From Chrysomallon squamiferum (Eukaryota; Mollusca; Gastropoda; Neomphalida; Peltospiridae): DNA of 64,000 nt. The stretch is from contig CM022678.1 of assembly GCA_012295275.1 (NCBI GenBank), forward strand, positions 17,850,278 to 17,914,277, read 5' to 3'. Within the stretch, counting starts at the first letter, position 1, and each line of letters starts with the position of its first letter. Both the position numbers and the translations under genes were made by a program. Positions 45,672 through 56,654 of this stretch are shown piece by piece. The notes beneath the pieces are model-generated. The model did not search any database. It was not told the DNA's origin and was given only the letters and a program-made list of their open reading frames with translations.

Positions 45672-45960
45672 ACGTTAAGAACAATCCTGGAACGACGGCG
45701 ACATTCGTAGAAATCACAATAATATGTTTGAAGAGGTGATTCGCCCGCTCAGAAAGTTATTTTCCTGGACCAACGGCATTGACGCCTCATTAATAGAAAT
45801 AGAAATGATAGTTTTTAATAAAGGACGGGCACGGTCACAAAATAAGAATAATAGCGAATAAAAAGAAGAATAATGAATGTTAAGAACAATCCTGGAACGA
45901 CGGCAATGACGGCCTCAGTAATAGAAATATTAATGATATTTTTTTGACGTAGGATGTGGA
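45672..45960. repeat. Two-copy 200-bp direct repeat
   Basis: GTTAAGAACAATCCTGGAAC plus GACGGC starts at 45672 and again at 45879; parts of what follows (CCTCATTAATAGAAATA and CCTCAGTAATAGAAATAT) also match. Unknown element. Confidence 0.6.
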
Positions 45961-46210
45961 CACTAATTGCAATATTTAATAAAAGGCAAAATATAAAAAA
46001 AGTTCAGACAATGCTTTCAGACGTAGATCAAACATTGGTAAATTCCTGCACAATAATAAGCAACTTATTGTAGTGTGCGTTGTAAGTTTTGTGATTTTAT
46101 TTGGTGCATTAATATAAATAAACAGAAGAAAGAAAAAGTAGGGTAAAAAAAAAAAACACCGTTTATTTGAAGTTTACGGTCAACGATTGGCTAATAATAA
46201 GATAAAAAAA

Positions 46211-46241
<31 letters not shown>

Positions 46242-46499
46242 TAAAATAAATATATTTTAATAAAGATTGTTATGTCCCTTTATTTTATTTATTTGTTTTG
46301 AACATTATTTAATTTTTGTTTTATTTATTTATTTATTTTCTTTGGGATTATATATGCGGAAAAATGCGGGATGATTGTCGGTCTTTACGGATTTACTTTT
46401 TTATTTCATGTTCGAAGAATTTTCTACAGAATTGGTGTAATCGCATTAAAAAAGTTGCTTAAAATATTTCATTTTGTGACGGAGACAGGTATTACTATT

Positions 46500-46970
46500 T
46501 ATTATATATAGATTTATCTCCCTTTAACATGAAAACGAATAACCTCTCGGATAGAGTTATGTCCCCTTTGGAACATTTTTCTCCTTGATTATTCAGGTTA
46601 AAATGAACATATTCCTGTATAGATTTATCTCCCTTTAACATGAAAACGAATAGCCTCTTGGATAGAGTTATCTCCCCTTTGTTACATTTTGTTCTTGATT
46701 ATTCAGGTTACAATGAACATATTCCTATATAGAGTTAGATCCCCTTTGTTACATTTTTCCCCATGATTATTCAGGTTAAAACGAACATATTCCTGTATAG
46801 ATTTATCTCCCTTTAACATGAAAACGAATAACCTCTCGGATAGAGTTATGTATCCTTTGGTACATTTTTCCCCATGATTATTCAGGTTAAAACGAACATA
46901 TTCTTGTATAGATTTATCTCCCTATAACATGAAAACGAATAACCTCTCGGATAGAGTTACCTCCCCTGGT
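46500..46970. repeat. 111-bp tandem repeat, about four copies
   Basis: The unit starts TATAGATTTATCTCCCTTTA and includes ACATGAAAACGAATAACCTC and TTATTCAGGTTAAAATGAAC. Copies begin near 46507, 46618, 46795 and 46905, and the third is preceded by a partial unit. Each contains TTATCTCCCTT. Confidence 0.85.
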
Positions 46971-47279
46971 AACTAATATTAAGACATTTTTTATTCAGTA
47001 TAGAAGATTGTAACAGCAGAACAATAAAAAAAAAAAAAATAGTTTAAAAAATAGAAACGCATGGTCTAGTACACCACCCTCACAGCTTGTGAAGGTACTG
47101 AACCAAGTTCAAACTTTAATGTTTCTTGTAAGCATGTTCACATGTGTGAGATCGTGGGATTGAATCTCGGCGTTTTTGGAGATCGCTTTCCGATTCCAGA
47201 TTCATCTACGAAATATTGTGGAAACATCACTTTCTTTATATATAACATGGGTCATACCCCGTGATGCGTCACCAGAGGT

Positions 47280-47740
47280 GGGAGGAGTTTACTCGGCGAA
47301 GTAAAGGCTATACTGATTACAGTTTAGTGATATGTGCTCTCAAACATAGATTAGAGTTATGTCCCTTATGTGAGATGTATTCACTAAGCAAAGTGGAAAT
47401 TATATCGATTAGAGTTATCTCCCTTACGTGAGATGTACTCACTAAATAAAGTAAAAATTATATCGATTAGAGTCTTGAAAAAACTGAAATAAAAAAGAAT
47501 AATGATGTAGTTTCTAATTTAGATTTATGTTTCATTTAATTCATTTAGTTAAGTGCTAAAGATATGCTATTTAATTATTCAGCGAAGTTAAGAAAAATAA
47601 TTATAATAAAAACATTATTCACATAATAGAAGATTGTAACAGCAGAACAATAAAAAAATTATATCGATGAGAGTTATCTCCCTTTAGTGATATGTGCTCG
47701 CAACTTTAGCCTTACGTGAGATGTACTCACTAAGCTTATG
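47280..47740. repeat. Degenerate 60-bp repeats with GAGTTATCTCCCTT
   Basis: Repeats of GATTAGAGTTATCTCCCTTA followed by CGTGAGATGTACTCACTAA occur around 47340-47470 and 47665-47735. A 20-bp string AGAAGATTGTAACAGCAGAA occurs at 47003 and 47629. The block GAGGAGTTTACTCG at 47285 also occurs at 819 next to the kinase duplication. Confidence 0.65.
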
Positions 47741-47787
47741 TACGCTAATTATCCATATGGGATAAATGGAATCTCGAAAAATGCCGG

Positions 47788-47994
47788 GGACTAGGGCAGG
47801 GGGCGGATAGATAAAAATAGGTGAGAACACTTTCCCCTGGCAGACAGCCCGTTATATCTATTAGCTTCCCTTTAGGGTAGGGTTCACAAACATAGAGGGC
47901 ATGTGTTCAACTCACCTTTTCTGTCCGGGACCCTAAGCTCACCCGTTAGAGTTATCACCCGTTTTTATCCTATCCACCCCCCTGCCCTAGTCAC
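47788..47994. repeat. Hairpin-forming element, about 40-bp arms
   Basis: Left arm GACTAGGGCAGGGGGCGGAT then AGATAAAAATAGGTGA (47788-47825) pairs with the right arm at 47956-47994 in reverse complement with a few mismatches. The 130-bp loop is GC-richer than its surroundings. It may be a small foldback/MITE or a structured RNA; no flanking duplication was identified. Confidence 0.6.
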
Positions 47995-48608
47995 CCACAC
48001 ACCGACTGTCTGTCCTGCATATGGGTGGAGCCTACTGATAAATACAGGCTGAAGTTTGTACAAGCACTAGGGGCTTTTAAGATTAAACTGATAATTAAAA
48101 AAAGTAATACTGTTTTTGTTTACTGACTGAAAATATAGAAACTTATCTAGTGATCATATATTGCAATTACTGATAGTGACTTCAGGATTTATCTGATCTA
48201 TCTATCTGTGCATCCACATACATACACATGCTCGCATGCACTTATACACTGTTTGATAGAGGTAAGCTTCTGAAAATCGACTGAATATTGACGAGTATAA
48301 ATAAAATATATATGAATCCATGATGTGTGTTTACATTGGTGTGTGTTGGTGCACACATTTGCATACAACAAACACATAAATTAAGCTATGCATTTGTTTA
48401 TTTTTTATTTGTTTTTCATCCATTTTCTAATCCAGTGCCTCCTGAAAGCATTATTAGAGATTTTAAAAATTATTTTTGTAATATCATTTTAAATAATTAC
48501 ATATATTTATCTTGTCAATCAATTGATATTTGTTAAACAGTTTACTCAAATACTTTGAGGTGTAAATAATGTTTATCAATATTCTGCCTTATAACATGAT
48601 TAGTATAA

Positions 48609-49519
48609 CATTAATTCAGTGATTCTCAACCAGTGTGCCGCGGCGCACAGGTGTGCCACGAGATCTTCCTATGTGTGCCGCAAAATTTTGAACGACACAC
48701 TAAGAAAATGCGAAAAACAAACAGTAGAATGCAAGGTAAAAACGAAAATATTCTCACTTCAACAGACAAATTAGTTGCCCTCAAAAAAAAAATAGTGATT
48801 TGGGGAAAAAAAGAGCAATCACTGTCAACCTTTATATGTTCCCTTTATTGCGTTCTACCTGCATTAGAGAAGTGATCCCTATTGTGTTTACTCATCTGAC
48901 AGCCCTGGACGAAAGCATCAACAATAAATTTCCGTCATTAAAGACAGAAAAGTATGATTGGATTAGAGATCCTTTCATAAATCATTCTTCCAACATTGAA
49001 CTTGAGTTACAGGAAGAAGAAGAATTGGCCGCCCTTTCTAATGACCTTAAAATTAAAACATTCGACTCTGCCCATTCATTCATTTTGGATTTCAATACAA
49101 GAGGTATATCCCATATTATGTAAAAGAGTTTTAGCAATTTTATTACAATTTTCAACTTCTTATATATGTGAATTAGGCAACATCAAAAACATGAAGCACG
49201 AGATATTACTACAACGAAAGCAGAAATGTCTGTCTCATATTCGACCAAACACTGAGGAAATTATGAAAAAAAGCCAGGCACAAATTTCTCACTAAAGAAG
49301 CCAGCTATTTGACTGATAACATTCGAAACAGTGCAATAAAGTATAGCTGTGTTTTTCTTTAGTTTGAGTTATTCTATGTGTCTATGACTAGTCTGTGTGT
49401 ACGGTTGTATGCCGTCTATGACTTGCCATGTTTTTATTTTGCAAAATTCAAATATTTTTCATATGTATTTAGCCAGGTGTGCCGTTGGCAAAAAATGATT
49501 GAGAACCACTGCATTAATT
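48609..49519. mobile_element. Non-autonomous hAT element with 8-bp target duplication
   Basis: The element spans 48617-49511 and is flanked by direct CATTAATT (48609-48616 and 49512-49519), the 8-bp duplication typical of hAT transposons. Its termini CAGTGATTCTCAACC and CAGTGGTTCTCAATC (right end, reverse-complemented) are short inverted repeats. Subterminal GTGTGCC strings are also mirrored. It is about 895 bp, much shorter than an autonomous hAT, and holds only the C-terminal third of a transposase. Confidence 0.9.
48633..49295 (+). pseudogene. hAT (ZBED5/SCAND3-like) transposase remnant
   Basis: Three adjoining plus-strand frames carry successive parts of the C-terminal region of ZBED5/SCAND3-type hAT transposases. 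These are STDKLVALKKKIVIWGKK; then NNKFPSLKTEKYDWIRDPF and LQEEEELAALSNDLKIKTF; then FWISIQEVYPILCKRVLAIL with FSTSYICELG and LSHIRPNTEEI. The breaks near 48825 and 49085 are frameshifts. The BED zinc finger and the first catalytic residues are missing. Non-functional. Confidence 0.85.
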
Positions 49520-49668
49520 CATAGATAATTTTGCATATCTAATCAATAACCTGTCTTAAAGATATTTAAGAATATTTAATATTCAAGCGCAATTAAAGAA
49601 TATTTAATTCATTTTTAATATATTTATTTTAATATTAATTTATTTATTCTTTAATTTCACGCTTATAG

Positions 49669-49818
49669 TTGATGGTGCCTGGTCTTCATGGACACTTCAG
49701 AGACTGGGTAGTTGTAGTGAAACGTGGTAGAACATTAGAATAAGATTTGAGATACGAACATGCACAGATACGAAGAGGAATCTTCAAGAAGCATGTGAAA
49801 CAAATGTCTTATGTCCAG
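49669..49818 (+). pseudogene. Thrombospondin type-1 repeat exon with in-frame stop
   Basis: The acceptor TTATAG opens DGAWSSWTLQRLGSCSETW. A TAG follows, and the same frame continues NIRIRFEIRTCTDTKRNLQE and ACETNVLCPG to a GTAACA donor at 49819. The WSSW, CS, IRFEIRTC and paired cysteines fit a TSP1 repeat, and the exon is phase 1-1 like most TSP1 exons. TSP1 repeats occur in secreted or surface adhesion proteins. The TAG replaces a residue in the strand leading to the basic layer, so this exon is either a pseudogene or carries a sequencing error. No neighbouring exon of the same gene was found. Confidence 0.6.
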
Positions 49819-50059
49819 GTAACAAGCAATAATTATACTTCTCTGCCTACAAAAGTGAAAAATGACTCAAATAATATTAAGGATTTCTCTTTAAAAACAA
49901 GAAAAAAACAACAACATAAAAAACAAAAACATTCAGTTGTTAATGATTTAGTGGAACTTTATGGCTAATGAATTACATTAGGTATATTGATAACCACAAC
50001 AATAAATCATTAAACAGCACATTTCTAAAGTTATAAAGCATGTTTTATATTCCATTTAT

Positions 50060-50840
50060 ATATCAGTAGTATGGTTGAAATAACAGTGACAGATTAGTAG
50101 TAATATCAGAAGTATGGCTGAAATATTAGTAATATTAATGACAGATTAGTAGTAATAGCAGTAGTATGGCTGAAATATTAGCAATATTAATGACAGATTA
50201 GTAGTAATATCAGGCAGTATGGTTGAAATAACAGTGGCAGATTAGTAGTAATATCAGTAATATATCTGAAGTAGCAGTGACATATAAGTAGTAATATCAG
50301 TAATATATCTGAAGTAGCAGTGACATATTAATAGTAATATCAGTAATAACTCTGAAGCAGCAGTCACAGATTAGTGGTAATATTAGTAGTATGGCTGATG
50401 TAACAGTGACAGATTAGTAATAATAGCGTAGTATTGCTGAAATAACTGATAGATTAGTAATAATAGCAGTGGTATTGCTGAAGTAAAAGTGATTAGTAGT
50501 AATATCAGTAGTATCGCTGAAGTAAAGTGATAGATTACTAGTAATACAGTAGTATCGCTGAAGTAACAGTGACAGATTACTAGTAATACAGTAGTATCGC
50601 TGAAGTAACAGTGATAGATTAGTAGCAATAGCAGTAGTATCGCTGAAGTAACAGTGGCAGATTACTAGTAATACAGTAGTATCGCTGAAGTAACAGTGAC
50701 AGATTACTAGTAATATCAGTAGTATCGCTGAAGTAACAGTGATAGATTAGTAGTAATACAGTAGTATCGCTGAAGTAACAGTGATAGATTACTAGTAATA
50801 GCAGTAGTATTGCTGAAGTAACAGTGGCAGATTAGCAGTT
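50060..50840. repeat. 42-bp minisatellite, about 18 copies
   Basis: Unit AGTAGTATCGCTGAAGTAAC then AGTGACAGATTACTAGTAAT, mostly 41-43 bp. Copies to the left (50060-50400) are more diverged and those at 50500-50820 nearly identical, suggesting recent expansion on the right. It abuts segmental duplicate B. Confidence 0.9.
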
Positions 50841-50851
50841 TTGAGAGATTT

Positions 50852-52170
50852 ATAGATATAAAAAAAGGATACTATGTAAACAGTTTTTCAAATGTTTTAA
50901 ATATATTTATAAATGCATTGTTCTAGAAGTGTATTTCTGTACAATCCCGAATGCTTCTGTATCCAACCGGACAAAGCACTCTCTTATACAGATTAAATAA
51001 ATTCTAATGAAATTAGAAAATGATTATTTTTTTTAAAATAAAATAAAATTCCAAAGCTAACGCGATTTCTACTTCTAAATATATGCATAATACATAAAAA
51101 CAATCACATATATAAATGATGATGTTTGTGTGTCTGTGTGCGAGTGTGTGTGTGTGTGTGCGCGTGTGTGTATGTGTCGTTTTTATTATTTGATTGTTTT
51201 TATTTATTTATTTTTTATTTTATTTTATTTTATTTTAAATCTACCGAATTAAAATCACAACAGAAAAACTGCTTGATCCACATCCTGATAAAGGTGAGAC
51301 AAGAATCATAATTGAATTTTATTTCATTTGAAATGGTCTCAAATTTTGAAATTCTTTCAGTGTTTCTTGAAAAATGGAGAAATAAACAAACAGGAATAAA
51401 AAGAAGCCCATAAACATAAATCACAATAGTGACATATATGATGTATGGCTCGTACCTAGGATGCCACCAAACGATTTTTGTTCTGATAAAATTATTTAAA
51501 AGATGTTTGTATAGGTGTGAACTGTCAGTGTTTGACATAGGCATGGTTTATTTTAGATACGTCTTTGAATGCAAAAGAATCAATTAATAAATTTTAGCTT
51601 TTTAAAATACGTAAGTGAGTTTTCAGCAGTGTATCTTAGATACTTCTGTCTTATTAGTTCATATTTGTCTTTTAGAACGAATTCATCCAAGAAAACGAAA
51701 ACGAAAGGTAAATTAAAAACGACGTTAAAATAATCTTTTAAATTGTTTTAAATCTCGTAAAAATAAGTTCAGAATATGTTTTAAATTTTGTTGTAAAAGA
51801 AAGTAATAGTAAATGATAATTGATATGAAAGACGTATAAAGATAATAAAATGATGACAATTCGATTTAAACAGTGAAATAATATTTACATTATGAAAGAT
51901 TAAAATGTAATTTGATATTCAGGCTTGCTACAACGACATATTGTTTTCATCTACATCCAGTGGTTATGAATTATAAAGGTTTTATTTATTTATTTATTTA
52001 TTTTTAAACTTTTCTACCTAGTGATACTACACTTGAAACGTTTTAATATGTTCTTTTCTTTGTTTGTGCACGATGTATACAGCTGTCAGATTAGCTTTTT
52101 GTTCTTTTGAGGGTTTTTTTATTTTTATTTATTTTTTTGGTCAATTTGTATATATTTTAATAAAAATGAA
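50852..52170 (+). repeat. Segmental duplicate B (partner 14080-15745)
   Basis: Same orientation as the partner. Relative to it there is a 63-bp deletion after TGCTTCTGTATCC and shorter microsatellites. It starts exactly where the 42-bp minisatellite ends. Confidence 0.85.
51242..51710 (+). pseudogene. Copy B of the basic-tail exons, first acceptor lost
   Basis: The first exon frame reads YRIKITTEKLLDPHPDK before GTGAGA, but the acceptor AAAG of the partner is AAAT here, so the AG is gone. The second exon (51679-51710) keeps its TTTTAG acceptor, GTAAAT donor and the RKRKRK codons. The third exon of the partner is absent. Likely non-functional copy, or the partner gained the site. Confidence 0.5.
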
Positions 52171-52179
52171 AATTTTAAA

Positions 52180-52673
52180 CGTTTATCATACTAATAACAC
52201 TAAAAAAATCACTCATATGAATTATTAAAAACATTCATGTTAATGAACAATAGGAGCAGAATGTTCATGATAGTAATAATGAATTCTTTGGTTTAAAAGT
52301 TCAATATACAGCTTTAAAAATTACATAATTTTATAATAATGTTTAATTTACAGACACACACACAGACACACACAACCACACACACGCACATCAAAATAAT
52401 TCTACATTAAATGACTCTTCTAAATAGCAAATGTCTTTTGTTTCAGTTTCAAAATAATTCTCCACTAAATGCCACTTTTAGTGATACCAGCATGTCTTAC
52501 TTAGTTTAGTCATCCACCACAACTAAAGCTTATTTGCCAATAATTAATGTGTTGAAATAGAAAACAATGTGTTTCTTTACTAATTAAAGAAGTACAAGAC
52601 ATTAACTGATAAGTCTTTGGAAATCAAACAAAAATAATGATACCAAAGAAGGCCTATAGATAGCATCAATACA

Positions 52674-52709
<36 letters not shown>

Positions 52710-52875
52710 TATATATATTGAAAACAAATAGAAATAAATAAAAATAAAAATAAAGATTATATTACACAGATGCAGACACAAACAAACGGTCTGAAGAAAT
52801 TTTTGTGACATTATTTGAACCAGGCACTTCCTACTCTTGAACAATGGGACAACTGAGATATCAGGATGGAAAGGG

Positions 52876-52914
<39 letters not shown>

Positions 52915-53060
52915 CAACAACAAAATAATATTTATAACAACTTGTAGTAGATCTTTGTGAATTAATATAAATGAAACCAACCTTGGTTATCAAGGGTTGC
53001 TAGATGGCACATGATAATCACCATTAGTAACTGAACAAACCAAACTTTTCCCATTATCTT
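52180..53060. other. AT-rich spacer with microsatellites
   Basis: (CA)n lies at 52354-52390, (ATAC)n then (AT)n at 52669-52720, and (GT)n at 52880-52911. No exon seen. Confidence 0.6.
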
Positions 53061-53078
53061 CTGTATTAAATTTTTTCA

Positions 53079-53277
53079 TTTAAACTGCTCCTTGTTACAA
53101 CTCCAGAGTCAGCAATTGTCTCAGTGGAGCTGGTAATGCCATCTGTTATCTTTGTATCATCTAAAATCCATGTGATTACAGCTTCTGGACGGCAAGGGTT
53201 GGTTGAACAGTTCATTTGTGTAAGAATTCCTTGCTTTACTGGACTTGATCCACTTGTTATAGACACTTTTTTCCAAA
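53079..53277 (-). CDS. Immunoglobulin-like domain exon (minus strand)
   Basis: The minus-strand frame VSITSGSSPVKQGILTQMNC, then STNPCRPEAVITWILDDTKI and TDGITSSTE, has the Ig B-strand cysteine (MNC) and the F-like tryptophan core (ITWILDD) of a C2/Ig-like domain. It lies just after a GGAAAAAAG acceptor-like site at about 53269. It ends VVTRSSLNEKI with TAA at 53066 or, more likely, a splice site before. The second Ig cysteine is not in this exon, so the domain must be completed by another exon, which I did not find. It is probably one exon of a surface or secreted Ig protein. Mollusc Ig-superfamily immune and adhesion proteins show similar TW.LDG strands. Confidence 0.6.
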
Positions 53278-53289
53278 GGAACTTGAAAA

Positions 53290-54680
53290 TGTAAAAACCC
53301 GATAAATACAGAAATCCTGTGAATTAATAATTAATAATTTTTACCATTATAAAACCTTTTCTTCCAAATGGAAGAAAACAAGGATTTTAAATATTTTTTT
53401 TATTTTTATATTATTTTTTTTAAAATTTATTAGATTATTTGATTATATGTATTAGTGATATGGAAAGCATTGTAACCTTAATATTAGTAATATGTACAAC
53501 AAAACAACAGATGATGAAGTGGCACATGGATAAAATATTTATTTTCAGATTTTTAGTTTCACAAAATATTTAGGCAGGGTTTATTTGTCTAAGATTTCAT
53601 TTACTGTGCGAAAATCTTTCACCATTATCTGTTGATATCCATTAACAAAGAAAATTCAAAATCTACATAGTGGTTCAAAACCTTTAACGTTATAGAAAAC
53701 AGAAGATATATATTTATAATGCACTGTCCTTGAAGGGCTGTTGAAGAATAGTGTGGATGTCTTAAAATACTGTTCAAATCTGGATTTTTACAAAACAAGT
53801 TGCTTGTACAACTAATCTAGTATGTGACCAGGCATCCTGTGACTACCTAATTAAAGTTACTGAAAAAAATATAGAGAAGAAACTGATGGATGACATCGAC
53901 ACAAGCAATGAAAGTACATTTCAAATTTTAACAGAAAATTCCTATTCATGTTTATATCTTGTTTGCAAATGAAAACCAAATAAAACTGCAATCGCTGTCT
54001 ATTTTTTAAGTAAAAAAAAAAGTTAAAAGAAAATAATAATTGCTGTTGCAAGAGAAACTTTAAAAAAGGAAGCTCGAGCTTACTTATGACGAGTAAGGTT
54101 ATGATCATTTGACCTCCAATGCTAAAAATAATCACACATTTGGATTCCTTAGATAATTAGATAACTACCATTCCTGCAACTCTAACACACTGCTGGTTAC
54201 TGAGATATTTCAGTCTAAAGACTGGTGGTTATGCCCATTTTGACCACAAATATCAAATTTGCATAACTGGTTAAAATGATTCAGAATAATATAGATAACA
54301 AATGAAGTAATGTTAAAACAACTATATCTGTGGCAACATTTTTGCTGACTGACTGCTTTAATCTGATATTTATTTTTCAAAAATGTTTTTAGTTGTATAT
54401 GTAATATTATATATCAAGAGCTCTTTTCCGAAATCGTAGAATTCCATTTTTGTTGTTCTGAGAATTATTCTTGAGCAGACGTTTTTAGAATCAGTAGGAA
54501 CTTGTCAAGCAATTAAATTTGAATCCACCAACAATATTGTTGATTACAGAACCATTTTGTTTCCAACAAAAATATGATGCAGATCTCCTACAATGTCAAA
54601 ATGTTAGAAACAACAAAAAAGAAAAAAGTTTGATTGAGTCTGTCCTCCTGAGTGTCCAACCTCAAAAATAGTCACCCAAA
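53290..54680. other. AT-rich intron/spacer
   Basis: No exon recognised on either strand. It may be intron of the minus-strand Ig gene. Confidence 0.45.
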
Positions 54681-54688
54681 TTCTGCTT

Positions 54689-55195
54689 TATAACACAGCC
54701 TGATTGAAATGAAAGAACATCATGAAAAAGCTGAAGAAGAACATAAAAGAGAGGAAAATCCTGTTTATCTCAAAGGGCTCAGTGAAGTGTTTGGACATTG
54801 AAAAAGCAATCAAGATTTTTGAGTCCCAAGATATGAATTTCAAATGAAGCACGTGCTTGCTATCATGAAATTTACAATGAAAAGAAAAAAATTGTCTTGG
54901 AAGATAGGAACTCTTCAACCATTCATTTTTTCATAACAAATGAGACCTCATATTTCAAGTGAACCATGTGGGAATGTGAATGAAACCTCGATTAATGAAC
55001 CCACTATGAGGACATACAATTATTTCTTAATCTATTTGTCTAAATTGGATTTGTAAATGATTTACTGTTTGTTTAATATCAATCATCTATTAAATCGTTT
55101 TTGTCTAAACTGGATTTGTAAGTGATTTACTGTTTGTTTAATATTTATCATCCATTAAATCGTTTATGTCTAAATTGCTGTTTTATTTCTCCTTA
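54689..55195 (+). mobile_element. Tigger-like transposon 3' fragment, inverted relative to 56655-57100
   Basis: ATGAAAGAACATCATGAAAA through TGAACCATGTGGGAATGTGA is the reverse complement of 56800-57100 with small changes. It corresponds to the C-terminal end of the transposase plus 3' sequence. A roughly 76-bp piece (ATTTACTGTTTGTTTAATAT) is tandemly doubled at 55035-55180 here but single in the other copy. Confidence 0.75.
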
Positions 55196-56267
55196 TTTAA
55201 CTTTTAATTTTTTTTTGTAAAAGATAACATCGAAAGTACGGGTGAAGAAACTCTATCTTGCTGATGTGACGAAATTTCGAGAAAAAGAAACGAGCCTTTA
55301 AGAGAATGGTATTGTTCAAAAAACTGCTTGCATTATCGCTACTTTCGCCTATATTTTTAAATTTCACCCATAATTCTAACACTATGTAGAACCTGTTTGG
55401 TATACACATATATGTTGTATGTACCCTGTTGCCTGTTTGAAACCGAAACTGGTGGAATAAAATTATTTTTCGAGGACCATTATTTGCTATTTGCTATGGT
55501 ACCGTTCTCTATGATTGTGACTTATTGCTCTGAACTAGTGTAACTCCTTGTTACCTAAACGAATTTTTTATTCTTTTTTTCAAGACAGTGTCACAGGGAT
55601 TCTATCAGTATACGGAATTGGGTTTGCTCTAGAAATAATCACAAATAAAATGTAATATATTTAACTGTTTAATTAGCACGTATATGTTTCTTAGAAACAA
55701 CACAATGCAACACATTTCTGAATCTGCATTTGGGCCATCGCTGACAAATTACTATGGCAATAACAGTGATAAACAATATTTGGTGTTTGTAACTAATAAA
55801 CATGATTGTATTTATTAATTTCAATAACTCTGAATTCACATTCTAAAAGCAAATAACCAAGATTAGTTTTTATGCTGCTTGCAGTCAGATGACGAATATC
55901 GAACTGAACTTCAAGCTGGCTAGTGAAGAGTGATGCTAACCTATTAATCTCATTAATTATATAAAAATATATTTTCCGACTTCGGTTCAATAGCCAAATT
56001 TATACCTCTCAATAGAGTTATTTCCCAGTGAATACAGTCCAAAACGAAAATCATTTGCAGGCTGGAGTGTTTTTTCATTCGAATGCAGATTGCAGAGGTC
56101 TGAATTTTTGGGATTAATTCTCTATGTGGATTGGTGGTTCCTTATTAAAGATTTTATATTTTATTGACAATTTCATTTTTGATTCAAGTTACTGTGACGA
56201 AGCTTTCACATTTCCTGTGATTAAATACAAAGACTGAGATTGAAAAAGTACATAAAATTAGTGTGCC

Positions 56268-56334
56268 ATGTCGGATGTTGGGAAACTGTGTCTGATACTT
56301 ATATTATTCTTCAGCCAGTTCGAAAATATTTCAG
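56268..56334 (+). CDS. Signal-peptide exon of an Ig-domain protein
   Basis: ATG opens MSDVGKLCLILILFFSQFEN and IS, then one base and GTATTG. A basic residue followed by a hydrophobic core LCLILILFF is a classical signal peptide. The exon ends in phase 1 and the Ig exon at 61146 starts in phase 1, giving ISG/LTML. The intron of 4.8 kb contains a Tigger insertion. The start is supported by the signal peptide and by TATTTAAAG-type sequence absent upstream; no promoter was identified. Confidence 0.55.
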
Positions 56335-56354
56335 GTATTGTTAAAAATAGGATG

Positions 56355-56356
56355 AC

Positions 56357-56398
<42 letters not shown>

Positions 56399-56402
56399 TA
56401 TA
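56355..56402. repeat. (TTA)n microsatellite
   Basis: About 14 TTA units in the intron just after the signal-peptide exon. Confidence 0.9.
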
Positions 56403-56654
56403 TTAGCAGATTTACTGTGGGTTTTGTTCAACAATAATACATCATACAGTGTACACACGTACAATTTACGGTACAACTACAACTTGTAGTACAAGTGTAG
56501 ATTAATATTATATTATAATTTATATTATTACATTTAAAACCTAATTAATGTATAAATTTACTGTCTGTTTATATTTTTAATAACTTGTAGACCGTCTTCT
56601 TACATAGAATTAAGGTTGTTACATTCTCGCTGATGAGATTTGACATTAAAAAAA

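Noticed and set aside
47040-47200. tRNA-like SINE suggested by TGGTCTAGTACA (A-box-like) and GTTCAAACTT (B-box-like)
   Set aside because: Box matches are partial, no tRNA fold or poly(A)/tail repeat is seen, and a second B-box-like string confuses spacing.
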